Shown here piece after piece: positions 21,661 through 34,300 of a DNA stretch of 64,000 nucleotides. Position numbers and translations under genes: made by a program. The stretch covers positions 682,001 to 746,000 of the forward strand of contig OZ038423.1 of the NCBI GenBank assembly GCA_964036155.1, written 5' to 3'. This DNA is from Diploscapter coronatus. Its lineage: Eukaryota; Nematoda; Chromadorea; Rhabditida; Rhabditidae. The notes beneath the pieces were generated by a model. It made no database searches. It had not been told where the DNA came from and saw nothing but the letters and a program-made list of their open reading frames with translations. Numbering within the stretch: the stretch's first letter is position 1; every line of letters starts with the position of its first letter.

Positions 21661-24600
21661 AGGTGATTTTATTGTGGGAAAAATTTCTGGCCCAATTCTT
21701 TAGGTAAAATATTCTGATTAGACTCGTTCGAATGAACGCATCGAACAGAACACAAATCTTGGCTCCTTTTCTATTTTTGTCCCATAACAGCCTTAACAAA
21801 TTTAAAAAAGAAAAATTAGAATAAAAGTCTAGAAAATATGCACTTGTTGCGTCTATTTTTATCTCACGCGTGCGCGCGCATGCTTTTCCACTTCGTATTT
21901 TCGACGACCGAAAGAGGCTTGTTGCTTGCGGAAATCGAGACACATCCATGAAGTGTTAGGGGAGAAAGTGAGGTCCCTACTCTTCGGGACGGACAGACTC
22001 CCGAGGGAGCAGTAAAGCGAGAGAGGAGTCAAGAGGAGCTCCAGAAGCGGCGCAAAAGAACCCTGTCATTCAGTTATTTCGCACACAAAACTCCGAGAGA
22101 AGAGGGCTTCATTTTCCATACCAATCAACTCGCGCGCCATATATTGGAAATATGCTAATCGTCTTTCGTTGTGTTCGGAAGTCTCGCAACTTGACGAAAT
22201 AGATTTTAAGATGAGACCAGTAGGGAAACGCTATCTCATCCCTGTGCACACTAACCTTAACGTTGCTCGAGTTCCGAATTATCTTAGTTCTCTGACTTTC
22301 CTCCCAAAATCACAATTTTGTTCCCAGATTCGTGAAAAATGCTCCCGATCCAATTTTGCCAAGATTTGCCCCTTCTTCAACACCAAGAAAGTTGAAAGAT
22401 TCTTCACAAAGTCTTGCAAAAAATTGGCACGCGATTTGAACATCCGTATTCTCCACAAAAGCGTCTGATTCATTTTCATTTTCATTTTGTACACTTCAGA
22501 TATTTCACTTCACGCAAATTTCGGCAGAAATGCATTATTTTCCCTAGCATCGCAATTGAATGCATAAAATGTGACGAATTTCCCTCGTCGATTTTCATCC
22601 GACAATTTTAAACACCCTTTTAGTTAGTGTAGCTGCTTTTTCCGCCGGTCCAAAATAACTAAGATAACTACATAACTACGACTCTCGTCCTTATGTTGTA
22701 GAATAGCGCCGGAATTCCGGCCGCGATATTTCGGGTCATTTCAGAAGCGGGCCCCTACTTTTTGGGCAGCAGTTCCCCCGGGTTGAAAAGAGGAGCTTTG
22801 CTATGCATGAAAGTCCCCCAAAGTGATGTGAAGAGGCGAGAGATTACTGGGAATAAGGAGAGGCTGGGAGAGAAGTCCTTTTGGGGGGAAAAGGAGAGAA
22901 AGATTTGGGAACAAGAATGAATGAGCACGACGACTACATAGACGTTGAGCGCGCAACTTTTTGCATCCTTCATATTCTTCCTAAAAATTTCTCCCTAACG
23001 TCTGGGACTCTTCTCTCCCGCTCTTATCCGTAAGCGACTTCAGCTAGGGCCTTTTTAGGTGACTTCTCTTCGCTTTTATTAGGTTACTTTCTTACTCTTT
23101 TAGCCTTCGTGTTTTTTCTCGATTTTTTCGTCCGAAGAAACTTCAAATTGTGCCGACGACATTGTTCTTGTGAAGTATACGCATGTGTCTGTCTGCTCAA
23201 TTTATGCAAATTTATTCGACAATTTATCCAAGATCCGCTCCCCCACGCCCGGTTCCTGGTAGTTAGCAAATTCTGCGAAAACTACACATCACCTTGCAAG
23301 AATTTCCCCATAAGGAACCGTTATTTCATTTCCCGCTTTTCCAGATTCACGAATTTGCCCCGATTTCCAAATTGTCACGTCGTGTGAAAAACGTCGAGTT
23401 AAAAATACCTATTCTATACTGATAAGGGGTCCTATGATATACAATGTGGGATAAAGCTGATACTTTATTATTATTATTGCTATAATATACCCTCGGCGGC
23501 CTATTTTCGCAGTAGTTCGCTGTAATCTCGGGGGCACACATTTTTTACAATTCCCCGATATGAGAAATTCGCTTCGATGGGAAAGTCGGCGGAGGACGCG
23601 CTGCTGAAATTCTAGACCCTAACTTCTTTTGCGGCGCGGCCGGGATAGGCTTATGTTAGGGGCAGATGCTAATATATCTGCGGTCAAAGGAAAGGAAAGG
23701 CCTGAGTGACTACTGAAACCAACAACACATCTGGAACGAAATAGCTGGGAGATTGACGAGAGCGGAGAAGAAGCCAGAGATTTATTATACAATTCTTTCG
23801 AATCTTAGACTATAGCACATATGCATGCAATATATTATTACGATTTAACCCGATCGTATACTAGCTTTGATCTATTTAAGATAATAACGTCATATTCTTC
23901 GTTTTTGTCCATCACTGAAGCTTTCCCTTGCATTTATACAAATCCAGATGATATGAATGAAGAGTAGCCCTTCCTCGGTATAAAATTGTAAAGTTTTCTT
24001 TTCCCAGGCCGGACACTCCCTCAGGGTGTATTTTTGATTGATCAATGCTCTATTTTTCTTCTTCACCTCATGAAAGCACATACGCGAGTTTTCCGGGTTC
24101 CTTTCGGCAGGCGGCTTGAAGCAAAATTGACATCTTGACAGCTAAATGGGCTTAACTCTGTAATGTTCAAACTACGCGATTTGAACCGTGCGCGAGACAT
24201 GTAAACGTCTTGCAGGAAATGTGTTTAAAGTTAGTAATTTTTCAGCCACTAGTTCTAATCAAAAATGTGCCATATCAATAGAAATTAACAGTTTATCTGC
24301 TTTATTATTGAAATCAATCAACACCTAATTTACTTTAAGATGATGATAAGTGACTTTCGTCCAGAAATTTCAAATAATCCGTAAATATCATCTAATTTGA
24401 TGAGTTGATGGTGTACTTTCATTGTCCCTCTCTCCTCGAATTCTGTTATCTCTGTCATATAGTGGCATTACACTATCCCCGACTCAGATGCTTTCGTAGC
24501 CGAGCGGTAAAGCAGCCGACTCTCTAGCTCCCCTCTCTCTCACACACATGCTTTTCCCCCTTTTGCTGGAAAATGAGTCGTGTGTTCTCTATCTTTTTGC

Positions 24601-25154
24601 TAATATTCCTTCCTCGTCTTTCTCAATCTTTAATAGCTCATTTTCACCATCCAGCATCCATTTAAACCAACGTTCTTTCCTATTATTGCACTGTAAATCC
24701 ATGTTTTCCCCCAATTTTGAGAGTGAAATGTTCCCAGTTGAAAATTTGCAGTAATTTTTGAAGATATGGATTCTTGCTTCCTTTGAAGCTCTTGGGTGGA
24801 TGTTCTGGTGCTCATGCATTTCTTATGTTCTCGGGAGAAAGAATGTCTTCTTTTCATGCTGTCTCCATTTTTAGTTGCAGTGTGCCACGGATATTTCGCG
24901 CGTATTTGGGCATCTTTTGCTTCCACCATATTCCCTACTCTTTCCCGCGCCTCATTTTTCTTTCAAACCTTGTGAGCAGCGCGCGGCATGAAGAGCTGTG
25001 CGCTTCGAAGGGAGTTGCAAAAGAAGGAGAGGGAAAGATTTACTTCCCTAGTTGAGCAGAATGGCCGATTTCGAGAGAACTGGGCTTGAAGTTTCAAGAC
25101 GTATCTTCCTCCTGGCATTTTGGGCATACTTTCAGCCAAAAGGAAAAATGACCA

Positions 25155-25262
25155 TTCGAAGATGTCGCAACTTGGCGAAATAGGGCTAATGGGTGAGGAG
25201 AATGTAGGGAAACACCCTCTCGTTTTTGCGTACTATCTCGTCAAGTTGCGACATTTTCGAAT
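25155..25262. repeat. fold-back repeat family F
   Basis: TTCGAAGATGTCGCAACTTGGCGAAATAG pairs with TACTATCTCGTCAAGTTGCGACATTTTCGAA, around AGGGAAACACCCTCTCG. A half copy (GTCTCGCAACTTGACGAAATAGA) is near 22182-22206. Confidence 0.75.
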
Positions 25263-25424
25263 TGCCGAAAAATTATAGGGAAGAGATCCACGAATATGTT
25301 TCCTCTAAATAAAAGGTGATACACACAAGGTTTCACAAGAAGAATTTAGTTAAGCCTACGTCTTGTTCTCTGCTTTAGATAAGCTTACAATTTGCTTAGA
25401 ATTCATATTCCAAATTGGCTATAT

Positions 25425-25540
25425 GGAAACCATAAGCCCTCAGGCCATTGCTAAATAGTGTATGGTTAGGGGAGGGTATTGGAAGTACGGGTTTCTTTTC
25501 CCCCATACTATTTCATATGGTTTGAGGGCTTATGGTTTCC
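25425..25540. repeat. fold-back repeat family E
   Basis: The arms GGAAACCATAAGCCCTCA and TGAGGGCTTATGGTTTCC are exact reverse complements. The inner part holds AAATAGTGTATGG and CCATACTATTTCATATGG, so almost the whole element can form one hairpin. Confidence 0.8.
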
Positions 25541-26261
25541 AACGTTGCCTTCCAGCCTCGAGGGTCGATGTTAGCCATTTCGATTTCATTTCGAAACCCC
25601 CAATACTCTCCATCGATAGGGGTTTTGAGACGCACGAATTCATGTTCTCTACATAAGGCGGTGAATAAGTGAACGACTTCAGTTTCATCCTTCGGCGGAG
25701 AAAAAGAACAAAAGTCTTGGACACAGGGAAAAGAGGCAGATTGGGGAAGAAATAGACTAGGAATGGGGAGGAAAGGAGGAAAAGTGGGGAGAAAAAAGGC
25801 ATGCGCCTTTGGGAAGGCGAGGCTAGGATCGATCCCCCAGTCTTCTGCTCACCACAAAGCGTGTGTGAGTGGCGTAGTGCTTTCTTTCGGCTTCTGCTTT
25901 CGCTCGCCAGACATCTCTTCATTCCCAGCACTATTTCCTCCATTTTTATGACTCTCTAATCATCCACCCTCTATCGTTTGTGATTCAGCGAATCTTTTCC
26001 CCTTTCTTAGTCCAGCAATCTTTTTTTCTCTCTCTCATACAACTCCTTACAAGGCACAATCATTTGTAATGTAATTGAATTAGCTCTCAGATTATGTAGA
26101 CTCGATTATAGATAATGGACATAATTCATCTGAATGCGATATTATTTACCCAGAGCGCATATGATTTCTAGAATTGGAATCATGCATTACTTACTATTGT
26201 AGGCTATATATTATTCTCATTCTTTATATTTTATTAAAAATAACGTGGAATGTAGTTTAAG

Positions 26262-26353
26262 CAGACCTAGGGAGGGGACAATAATAAAAAAAAGCCCTTG
26301 CGACCTACCCTTCGTATATTTTCTTCATTTGACGAAAGTGTTCCCTGGGTCTG
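26262..26353. repeat. repeat family D, copy 2 (inverted)
   Basis: It starts CAGACCTAGGGAGGGGACAA and ends GACGAAAGTGTTCCCTGGGTCTG. The end is the reverse complement of the start of the copy at 32741. Confidence 0.65.
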
Positions 26354-29048
26354 AGTTTAAGTTATTCTTATTCAAAATTCCTATATATATATATATAATT
26401 TTATAAAGGGAGCAATATTCCTTTGACTTTTCTACATTTAAGCTTGTATTTCAACCACTTTCCTGAAACGTTGATTATTCCAAGATTTTCCTCCACTTTC
26501 AGCCAATTGTCGTCATTTACGATGTTCTCCAACTTAACTTCGTCTGCGCTGCACATAATTAGCATAACTCACGAGCATTCGTGCACGCAATTAGGCGATA
26601 CAATGCATTCATTGCTCTTCGACGGCTCTTGACTTTGTCTGAGTATGCAAATTCGTTTATGCGTCCCGAGTCCGGAACTCACAACTAGACCCTTTCATAT
26701 ATCTGCCAATTGATTTGAATCTTCTTATCTTCATAGTTTTTGCAGAAATGAACGCGTTATTTCGTCACTCGTCAAACACATTATAAATTAGTATATGATT
26801 TGATGATAAATAAACCTTGGGCTTTAATCATTTTCTAAGAAAATGTCGATCTATGATATTAGCGGAGATGTGAAATTCAGAAAACTTGGTGGATTGGGTT
26901 TTCTTCGGAGAAAAATTAAATCCTCTACTAATCGAGTTGCTGGAATTCTGGGACCGCGAGAAATCTCGAAAGTTGATTAGATTTTTGGCATTTAGACGGG
27001 AAATTATTCGTCCGTACTTTCTGCGAATCAAACACAATTCAATAATATTCGCTTTCATCTTTGAGCGCAACTATAATTGTTGTTGTTGCTGTTGATTATC
27101 GCACTTTTCCTGGGACTAATTATTCTGTCTGGGACTCTTTTGATTTTCCAAATTTTCAAACTTCATATTTTCAGGTTTAGTTTCATTTTCTTTGCGCACT
27201 CTTTCAAACGTGCGAATTTTTTCATCTCGCCGTTTCGAGGCGCAAAATTGTATCTCCTCTGCGCGCAATTGGGCAAAATCGCGCTTCGAAAAAGTTGAGA
27301 GGTTTTGAGCATGAAATGAAGGGGTTAGCCTGGGAGAGAGATGGGCGAAATAGGTCCCAAATGTGGGAGGCTTTGAGAGAAAAGTCCGGGAGAGAGTGGG
27401 AATAAAGAGTTTTCTGGCTATGGCATGTATGTATGTGTGTGTGTGTATGTGTGCGTTCTGAAGCAATTTGCCTGAACCGCGCGCGCGCAGCTCTACTGCA
27501 CAGAAGCAGATGAAGAGGTTGAGCTACAGCGCAAGGTGGTTGTGAGAGAGAATGGAGAAGGAAGAGAGATGCAGAGGAGCTAGAAAGAGAGAAAGAATGA
27601 AAAAGGAAACGTGAAGGTCCGACGATTATGTGCTTCTATGCTGCTCTCTCCTGTTCTCCTAGCGCTTTTACGCTTCGAATCAATTGGTAGAATGGGTTTA
27701 GAGCGTTAGAGAGCCTAAAGAGGCAATCCTTCGATCCTTTTGAAGCATACTCAACGCAATCCCATCTGTGCATATTCCCACACACATTACCACAAATCTC
27801 TTTTGAGCGTTTAGTAGTTTTGGTCCGTCAACCCATCTGAGATATTATATTGGACCGCTAACTCTTTCTTCTTTCCAGTGAAGTCTGGATTTTTTGGAGC
27901 TAGCAACTTCAACGTTTTTCCGTCTAACATTATGCATTAACGACTAATATAGTGTTAAAATCAATTATTTTAGCATATATATTAATAATAAAAGCCAATA
28001 TGAAACACGCATATGAGACATGAAGGTCTTAGACGTTGTGTCCTAACTCGTTCTTTCCATCTTGTTTAGCCTAGTTGCTCATACCCCACCCGACATAATT
28101 ATGCTTTCTTATTATATCTTAGTCGAGGCTATATGTGGGTCTGCACGACGCACATTTCCTATACGCGCGGAGAGCGTTTTCATCATCATTATTACATATA
28201 TGTAATTCCGTTCTTCGTAATATATCGAGTATACATAGATTTAGCGATTTATATACAAATTGTGACGTGGTAGCCATTATTCGAATGTTTTAATTCATCA
28301 TAAGATTACGATTTTTGCTAACTTCTAACACATAAATAACAGCGAAACTCGATTTTTTGTATGAAAAATCTATAATTTTCCATCTTTAAATGTAAAGAGA
28401 CTACTATCGAAAGTAAGATATTTGCTATTTTTGTCTGAAGCATTTTTCTTTCATCTCGGCTTTTCTACATTTCCCGAAACATAGGCATTTTTCGTTGCTG
28501 TCAACCGTCAAACTTCGCCAATTAACCTGAGCCCTCTGAATTCCCCACTTCTATACTTGTCAATGCATATTAAATTCTCGGGCCCTTCTCTCTTTCAAAT
28601 GTCCCAAAAATTACATACGTTTTTTTCTCTGAACGTGTGCATTGAATTCAAAGATATTTGACAGGCTCAGAAATCAATATTTTCTTTTTCAGATTTAATT
28701 TATAAATACACTCGAGATTTTCAAGCTGGATCAACTAATTTGGAGCTATTTTGTCGTCACATAAACCTAAAATTCTGAAAATTCCGAAGGAACTTAGAAT
28801 TATTCATATCGGGAAAGACGGTTCGAAGGAGAAAACGACGATCTTGGCTTGAATCTATATCTAGAACATTGTCATCTGGAAGACCGACCTTATAAAGAGG
28901 TAAAATTTGTCCTATATTCGTGACTTAACAGATCAATTTTATGATATTTTGTACCATGCTATTATAATTTCATCATGAAGATTAATGCAATGACTATTCG
29001 CAATTTATTTGGTCTTAGTATAACAGTAACAAGTTTTTGGATTACTTT

Positions 29049-29230
29049 TACTCTCCATTGTCCTCGAGATAAGCCTTCTCGTATGCACTCTGCGTCTATA
29101 GCCTGCGAGCGCGATGCATCGAGACTAGAGGGGGCAGAATGCAGAGACGCAGAGGCATATAGGCTAAGGCCCACGGGTACCTCTTGCCTCCTTTCTTTGC
29201 GCGGTTTCATCTCGGAGACAATGGAGAGTA
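29049..29230. repeat. fold-back element upstream of unc-9
   Basis: TACTCTCCATTGTCCTCGAGA and TCTCGGAGACAATGGAGAGTA pair at the ends. Inner CTCTGCGTCTATAGCCTGCG and CGCAGAGGCATATAGGCT also pair in part. It lies about 140 bp before the unc-9 start codon and contains no gene. Confidence 0.65.
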
Positions 29231-29369
29231 TTAAATAAAATCTTCTAAATTAAGCTTAACTATCATATATACTAAATGTGTTAGCTTCAGGGTGCATCAG
29301 TGCTAGGGCTCTAACTAGTCGGGCGCTACTAGGCGCCACTAGTGCCGTCCAGCCATACCCTCGCAAGGG

Positions 29370-32300
29370 ATGCTTCTGTATTATTTCGCCAGCGCCGTCA
29401 AGTCGATTCAATTCCACGTGGATGATGACATCATCGATAAGCTCAACTACTATTACACGACTGCAATCATTACAGGTGCGTTATTTTAAGCTTAATTCTG
29501 AAGATGGTGTGTTAGCAAAATTACGCTCGACGGTAGTCTTAGTTCTAAGCGTTCTTTGAATGGTGTGTTGAACAAAACTCTCAGGGTGTTCCATTAGTGT
29601 AACACCTGAATTGCAATATATTGTGAACCTTATCGACTATGAACTGAAACTTTAATATTAGCCTCGTTATACTCACATTCTAGATACTAAGAGCATCTGT
29701 ATTTAAGATTATTCAAGCAAGTCATTCAGCCAATTTTCATTTTCCTTCTTTTTTGCAATTCCATATATTTTTATTAAATCTTCGTTATTGTGGAGGTTTT
29801 CATTTTCCCCTGACGTCTTCCATAATGCAAAATTAATGAAGTAAAAAGCTATGTGAATCGTCAAAATACGGCTAAAATCGAAGCGAAAAGCGAGAAGAGA
29901 AAAGAAGACAGATTGCTTCGAATCTTTTTGCAATTCAGATGATGTAGCCCCTCTGCGCGCGCTATATTCTCGATGCTGTCATGGGAAATTAGGCATTTTG
30001 AAAATTAGAAAAAAGATGTGTTACGAGCGGGGCGCAGCAAAATAGCGTATAACTCTAATAGATGTTGGAGAAACCGGAGAAATTGCAATTTGTGCTAGAA
30101 ATTGCGCGCTTTCGAAGTCGATTTAGTACGGCGAATGCGCGGAAAATATTTTTCTCCACCTAACGCCGCGAATTGTGAAGGCCCAAACACATAATAGAGA
30201 AATTCACAACGATAAGTATCCCCACTAATACCACTTGGGAAAATAGTGAAGCAGGCTGATTTACGATCGAACAAAATGTCGACAATATATCCAACAAGCC
30301 ATGTATAATTAAACAATCTCAATATATCAAGGTACACTTATAATTTGTGAATTTCAGTGTTCGCCATATTGGTCTCGACGAAGCAGTACGTCGGTATGTG
30401 TTGAGACAGAGGGTTTTTCGATACTTAAACCGTTTTATATACTACATTTGATATTTGAAACAAAAATGAAATAATATAATGCGAAAGCCCTCAAAAAAGT
30501 AATATATTTTATAAAGGCGGCTATTTTAGGTTTCCCGATACAATGCTGGGTATGTTTTTCATATATTTAGCTTAGGTTAAATACTTTAAAAAAAAAACTG
30601 TAGTAGAAGTCTTTTTGCAATACTCAGAAGCACAACCCCCGAATGCCAAAATCAACTTATTACCGAACTCAAATCATTTTGGAATTAGCTTTATGCTATT
30701 CTTTAGATCACTTAGAGTTGATTTACTATTTACTATTGGTTTCAAGTTAATACGATGAGTTGTGGAGGTTTGAAATTTCCAAAAACTGGAGGGTTGAAAA
30801 ATAGGTGCCCAGAGACTTCTAATACAGTTTTTACGGCGTGTTAATGTTATAACTTTCAGGTTCCGGCGACTTTCACAGGTAACTTAAATAGGCTTTAGAG
30901 CCCAGGGACATACAAAGTTCTAGTTGACTTTTTATGACCTAATAGAGTAGGTTTGGACAGATTTGGTGATCTTTATATCAAAATGACAAGCATAATACCC
31001 AGATCACTTTGATATAGAAATTTGCAAGCCTGTTCAACCCCATATCCCTATTAGGTCAACGGACGTTGGTGCATTTGTACGGCAATTTGTAAAGGTCGGA
31101 TAGTCGAAACGTAAGGAAGCATGACTGGAGATATAGGATAGAGGGCTGGATTAGAGGGAAATAGTGTGAGAAAAATCCCTTCCGACATTTACAAGTTGCC
31201 TATTTGTACAATTAGTGTGCTGTAGTGTATGCAACAAGCCGTTTTAGACCCTATGGAGCAATATACGGAGAACTACTGTTGGGTGCAGAACACGTACTTC
31301 TTGCCACTGAACGATTACATTCCGCACAATTACGCTGAGAGAGAAAATCGACAAATCGGGTGAGTTTGATTAAAATATAATCGTTTATAATCATATTTAC
31401 TTGGAAAATTAGCTACTTTAGGCATACACTTGACAATTCTTTGCATTATGATAGCTTTAACTCTAGAATGGCATATTTTTCATCGTCTTTTTCAGGTATT
31501 ATCAATGGGTTCCATTCGTTTTGGCGCTAGAGGCCCTGCTATTTTACGTTCCTACTATTGTTTGGCGACTGCTGAGTTGGCAGTCCGGTAATTATCGCTA
31601 CTTTTCTTATTTATTACTGGAATTTCTTAGTTTAACCCTGAAATTCAGGTATTCACGTTCAATCGTTGGTACAGATGGCTTGCGATTCGCGACTTTTGGA
31701 TTTGGAATCCAGAAATCGAGCCTTGCAAACCATTGCCACAAATGTGGAAGAAGCATTGCACGTTAAGCACCAAGTTGTAAGTATTTAAATTACTAATTTA
31801 GCCCTACTTCTCTATCCTCCATAAGACATAGGATATGTAGAGGAAAGAATGTAGGAAGAAGCCTTTCGCTGCACTATAGCTTCTTAATTGGTTTTTATTT
31901 CATACGCCACTTAAATTTGTGTTAATTTAGCAAAAAATAGCGCTCTCTACTCGAACTAATTTTAATTTGAAAATTTCTCTTCTCAGAAACTCGTTAGTTG
32001 CGAAAGTGACGCTAGTCTCTCTTCTGAGACCGATTTTTCATTTCTGCATTTTTTCGCGGCTCTCGTTTCCTTTCGTCTCTTCAATTGCCGCTGTTTCTCG
32101 GCCATTCACTCCATTTCGATAGCAATTTTGAAATTCGATATAGCAAAGTGCGGCGCAGGCAGTGCTGCTGTGCTCTGTGCTCTTGCATCGCTTTTGGATG
32201 AAGAAAATTTGAAACAACGAGAAAAGTGTCGGCAATTGAGGAAAATTAGCTAAAAATAGCAAGATATGTTAATTTTTATTATACGAATTAACATAAGCAC

Positions 32301-34300
32301 ACATAAAGCTCAAAATAATTGCTGCATTTCAAAATATATTTGATGGTATAATTCGAATGACAGTTTGTAAATGGTGCAATGTGAAATGACAAAGCGTTTT
32401 TTAGTAGTTAACAAAACGCACGACAGAAATTGATACAGGATTTGTGCAGAACAAGGGAAGCACTTGGTCATTTTTGTGCTTCGTCAAATACTAAAAGGCG
32501 TTACGTCATTCCGTCATTACCATCATTTACAGGTTGCCATTCAAATATTTCTATTTAGATGTCCGGAAATCGACTAAAATTGCTCAATTTAATCATCTGC
32601 ACGCGGTCTTCCGGAGCTGCAGTGACATTTCTCTACATTTCCGTGAAGATCCTCTACACCGTTAACATCGTCGGTCAGATTTTCCTGCTCAACACGTTTT
32701 TGGGCAACCGGAGTCGGTGGTACGGACTTCAGGTAAGACCAGACCCAGGGAGCACTTTCGTCAGACGAAAATAAACTATAGGGGGTAGATCGCAAAGGGT
32801 TGCTGACGATCGTCCTCCATAAGTCTGGACAAGATTGATATCAATTAATAATAATCGCCTATTTTCTCCATTGCTAAATGATGGAAACCTATTCGATTAG
32901 ACGCTGACGAGGAAGTATCATTAACATGTAGCAAATTAGCGGATTTATTAAACCTTTATCAATCGTTATGCTTTTCAAAGAAATCTTCATACTTCATAGC
33001 TTACATTCTGCAAAGGCACGTTACTCATGAAATTAAAGTTCTAAAGTGCGGAAATCTAATACGCGCGTCGGCGCACTCGTGCGCGCAAAAAATTAAAAGA
33101 TAACATAACAACTTGGATGACTCGGAAGTATTCGATTTCTGCTGTAAGACAAGTGTAATTTCGGTGAAACACCTTTAAAAAATAAAGTATCAGATATTTA
33201 AGGCATGCATATTTTTCTCCCTATCTTCGAAACAAATGAATTGTATTCGGAGGAAAATGTTCTCCAACATTTAAACCGCAAGATATGATACAAGTACATA
33301 ATAATTACAAATTTTGTACGCTATCTTCACCATGAAGTTTCTCTTATGTCTTGTATCATAAGGTCATTAAATTGAAAAATTTTCTTAAAAATTACAAATT
33401 TTCAAGTTTAGGTCCTAAACGATCTGATGAACGGTCGGGAGTGGGAAGAGTCGGGACATTTCCCTCGAGTCACTCTTTGCGATTTCGAGGTGAAAGTGCT
33501 GGGGAACGTGCACCGGCACACCGTCCAGTGCGTCCTCATGATCAACATGTTCAACGAAAAGATATTCCTCTTTTTGTGGTACGCAATTTACGCAGCGTAC
33601 GGATTAAAACCAGTACAAATTTCAGGTTCTGGTATTTCCTTCTCGCTGGAGCCACCGTATGCTCACTCTTCTATTGGATCTATATCTCAGTTGTACCTAG
33701 CAGGTAACTAATTTGAAAGTAAATTGTTAATGAGACGATGACGTTAGGAGGTATTGTTGATGCCCAAATCTAGGTGTGCAAAGTGGTGCACGGCTATTTT
33801 TAGCGGTTAGAAAAAGGAGAGACTGGCCCTAAAATCACTTCTTCTCTCATTTTCGACCTCCCAAACTTGGACACCAACAATAATATAATATGTTGTTATG
33901 AATTACACCATAGATGAACTTAAGAAGGAATACTATGATGATAGACGCCATCATTTCTTAACGTAATCACGCAGCTTAGTATTCATCAATTTAGTATCTA
34001 AAAATAAAATTTATTGGTATTTTAAGGCAGCTCAACTTCGTTGGCAAGTATCTGACCGGCATCGAGGGCTACAAGATGGTCGATTCGCAATCGCTTAGGC
34101 GCTTCGTTTTTCACTTTTTACGGCAGGTACACGGACCCCGCTGAATACCACCTTTTTCGCAAAATTCGCATTTTCAGGACGGCGTGTTCCTCTTAAGGAT
34201 GGTGGCGACGCACGCTGGCGAGCTTCCTTGCTATGAGCTAGCAAAGACGCTATGGAACAACTACTGCGACAATAAGGAAGGAAAGATGCACGACGTTTAA
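29370..34300 (+). CDS. unc-9: innexin UNC-9, gap-junction subunit
   Basis: The ATG at 29370 opens [20 protein letters not shown], the innexin N-terminus, and I recall UNC-9 starting almost the same way. Innexins form gap-junction hemichannels with four membrane helices; UNC-9 couples muscle cells and motor neurons in C. elegans. The innexin signature [17 protein letters not shown] is present. Loop 1 has its two Cys (FPIQCWVPATFT and [11 protein letters not shown]) and loop 2 has [18 protein letters not shown]. The cytoplasmic loop ([20 protein letters not shown]) and a C-terminal [17 protein letters not shown] follow. The protein ends KEGKMHDV at the TAA at 34298-34300. About 11 exons read cleanly, several very short (30358-30393 is 36 bp). 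Total is about 385 residues, the normal length. It could be a close paralogue, but sequence and length favour unc-9. Confidence 0.88.
32741..32828. repeat. repeat family D, copy 3 (in unc-9 intron)
   Basis: It starts just inside a donor site and contains AGGGAGCACTTTCGTCAGAC and AAATAAACTATAGGGGGTAG, ending CCATAAGTCTGG. It is nearly identical over about 40 bp to the copy at 21186, but shorter. Confidence 0.75.
33753..33881. repeat. fold-back repeat family A, copy 2 (in unc-9 intron)
   Basis: It runs from ATTGTTGATGCCCAAATCTAGG to CCAAACTTGGACACCAACAAT and shares GTGCAAAGTGGTGCACGG and ATTTTCGACCTCCCA with copy 1 in pept-1. Confidence 0.8.

Larger units (their letters stand above)
20306..29369. 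other. 9 kb gap between dim-1 and unc-9, repeats but no gene seen
   Basis: The left end is the dim-1 3' region (AATAAAG near 21107). The rest is AT-rich with scattered open frames of 60-135 codons that have no start context, splice partners or domain signal. Repeats in it are listed separately. A GT/GTAT run lies near 27426-27452 and (AT)n near 26383-26396. A tRNA-half-like string lies near 24487-24530. Long upstream regions are common for neuronal or muscle genes such as unc-9, so part may be regulatory. Confidence 0.5.

Noticed and set aside
25530..25943. 137-codon minus-strand open frame
   Set aside because: Purine-rich low-complexity sequence read backwards, overlapping a fold-back arm; no start context or domain.
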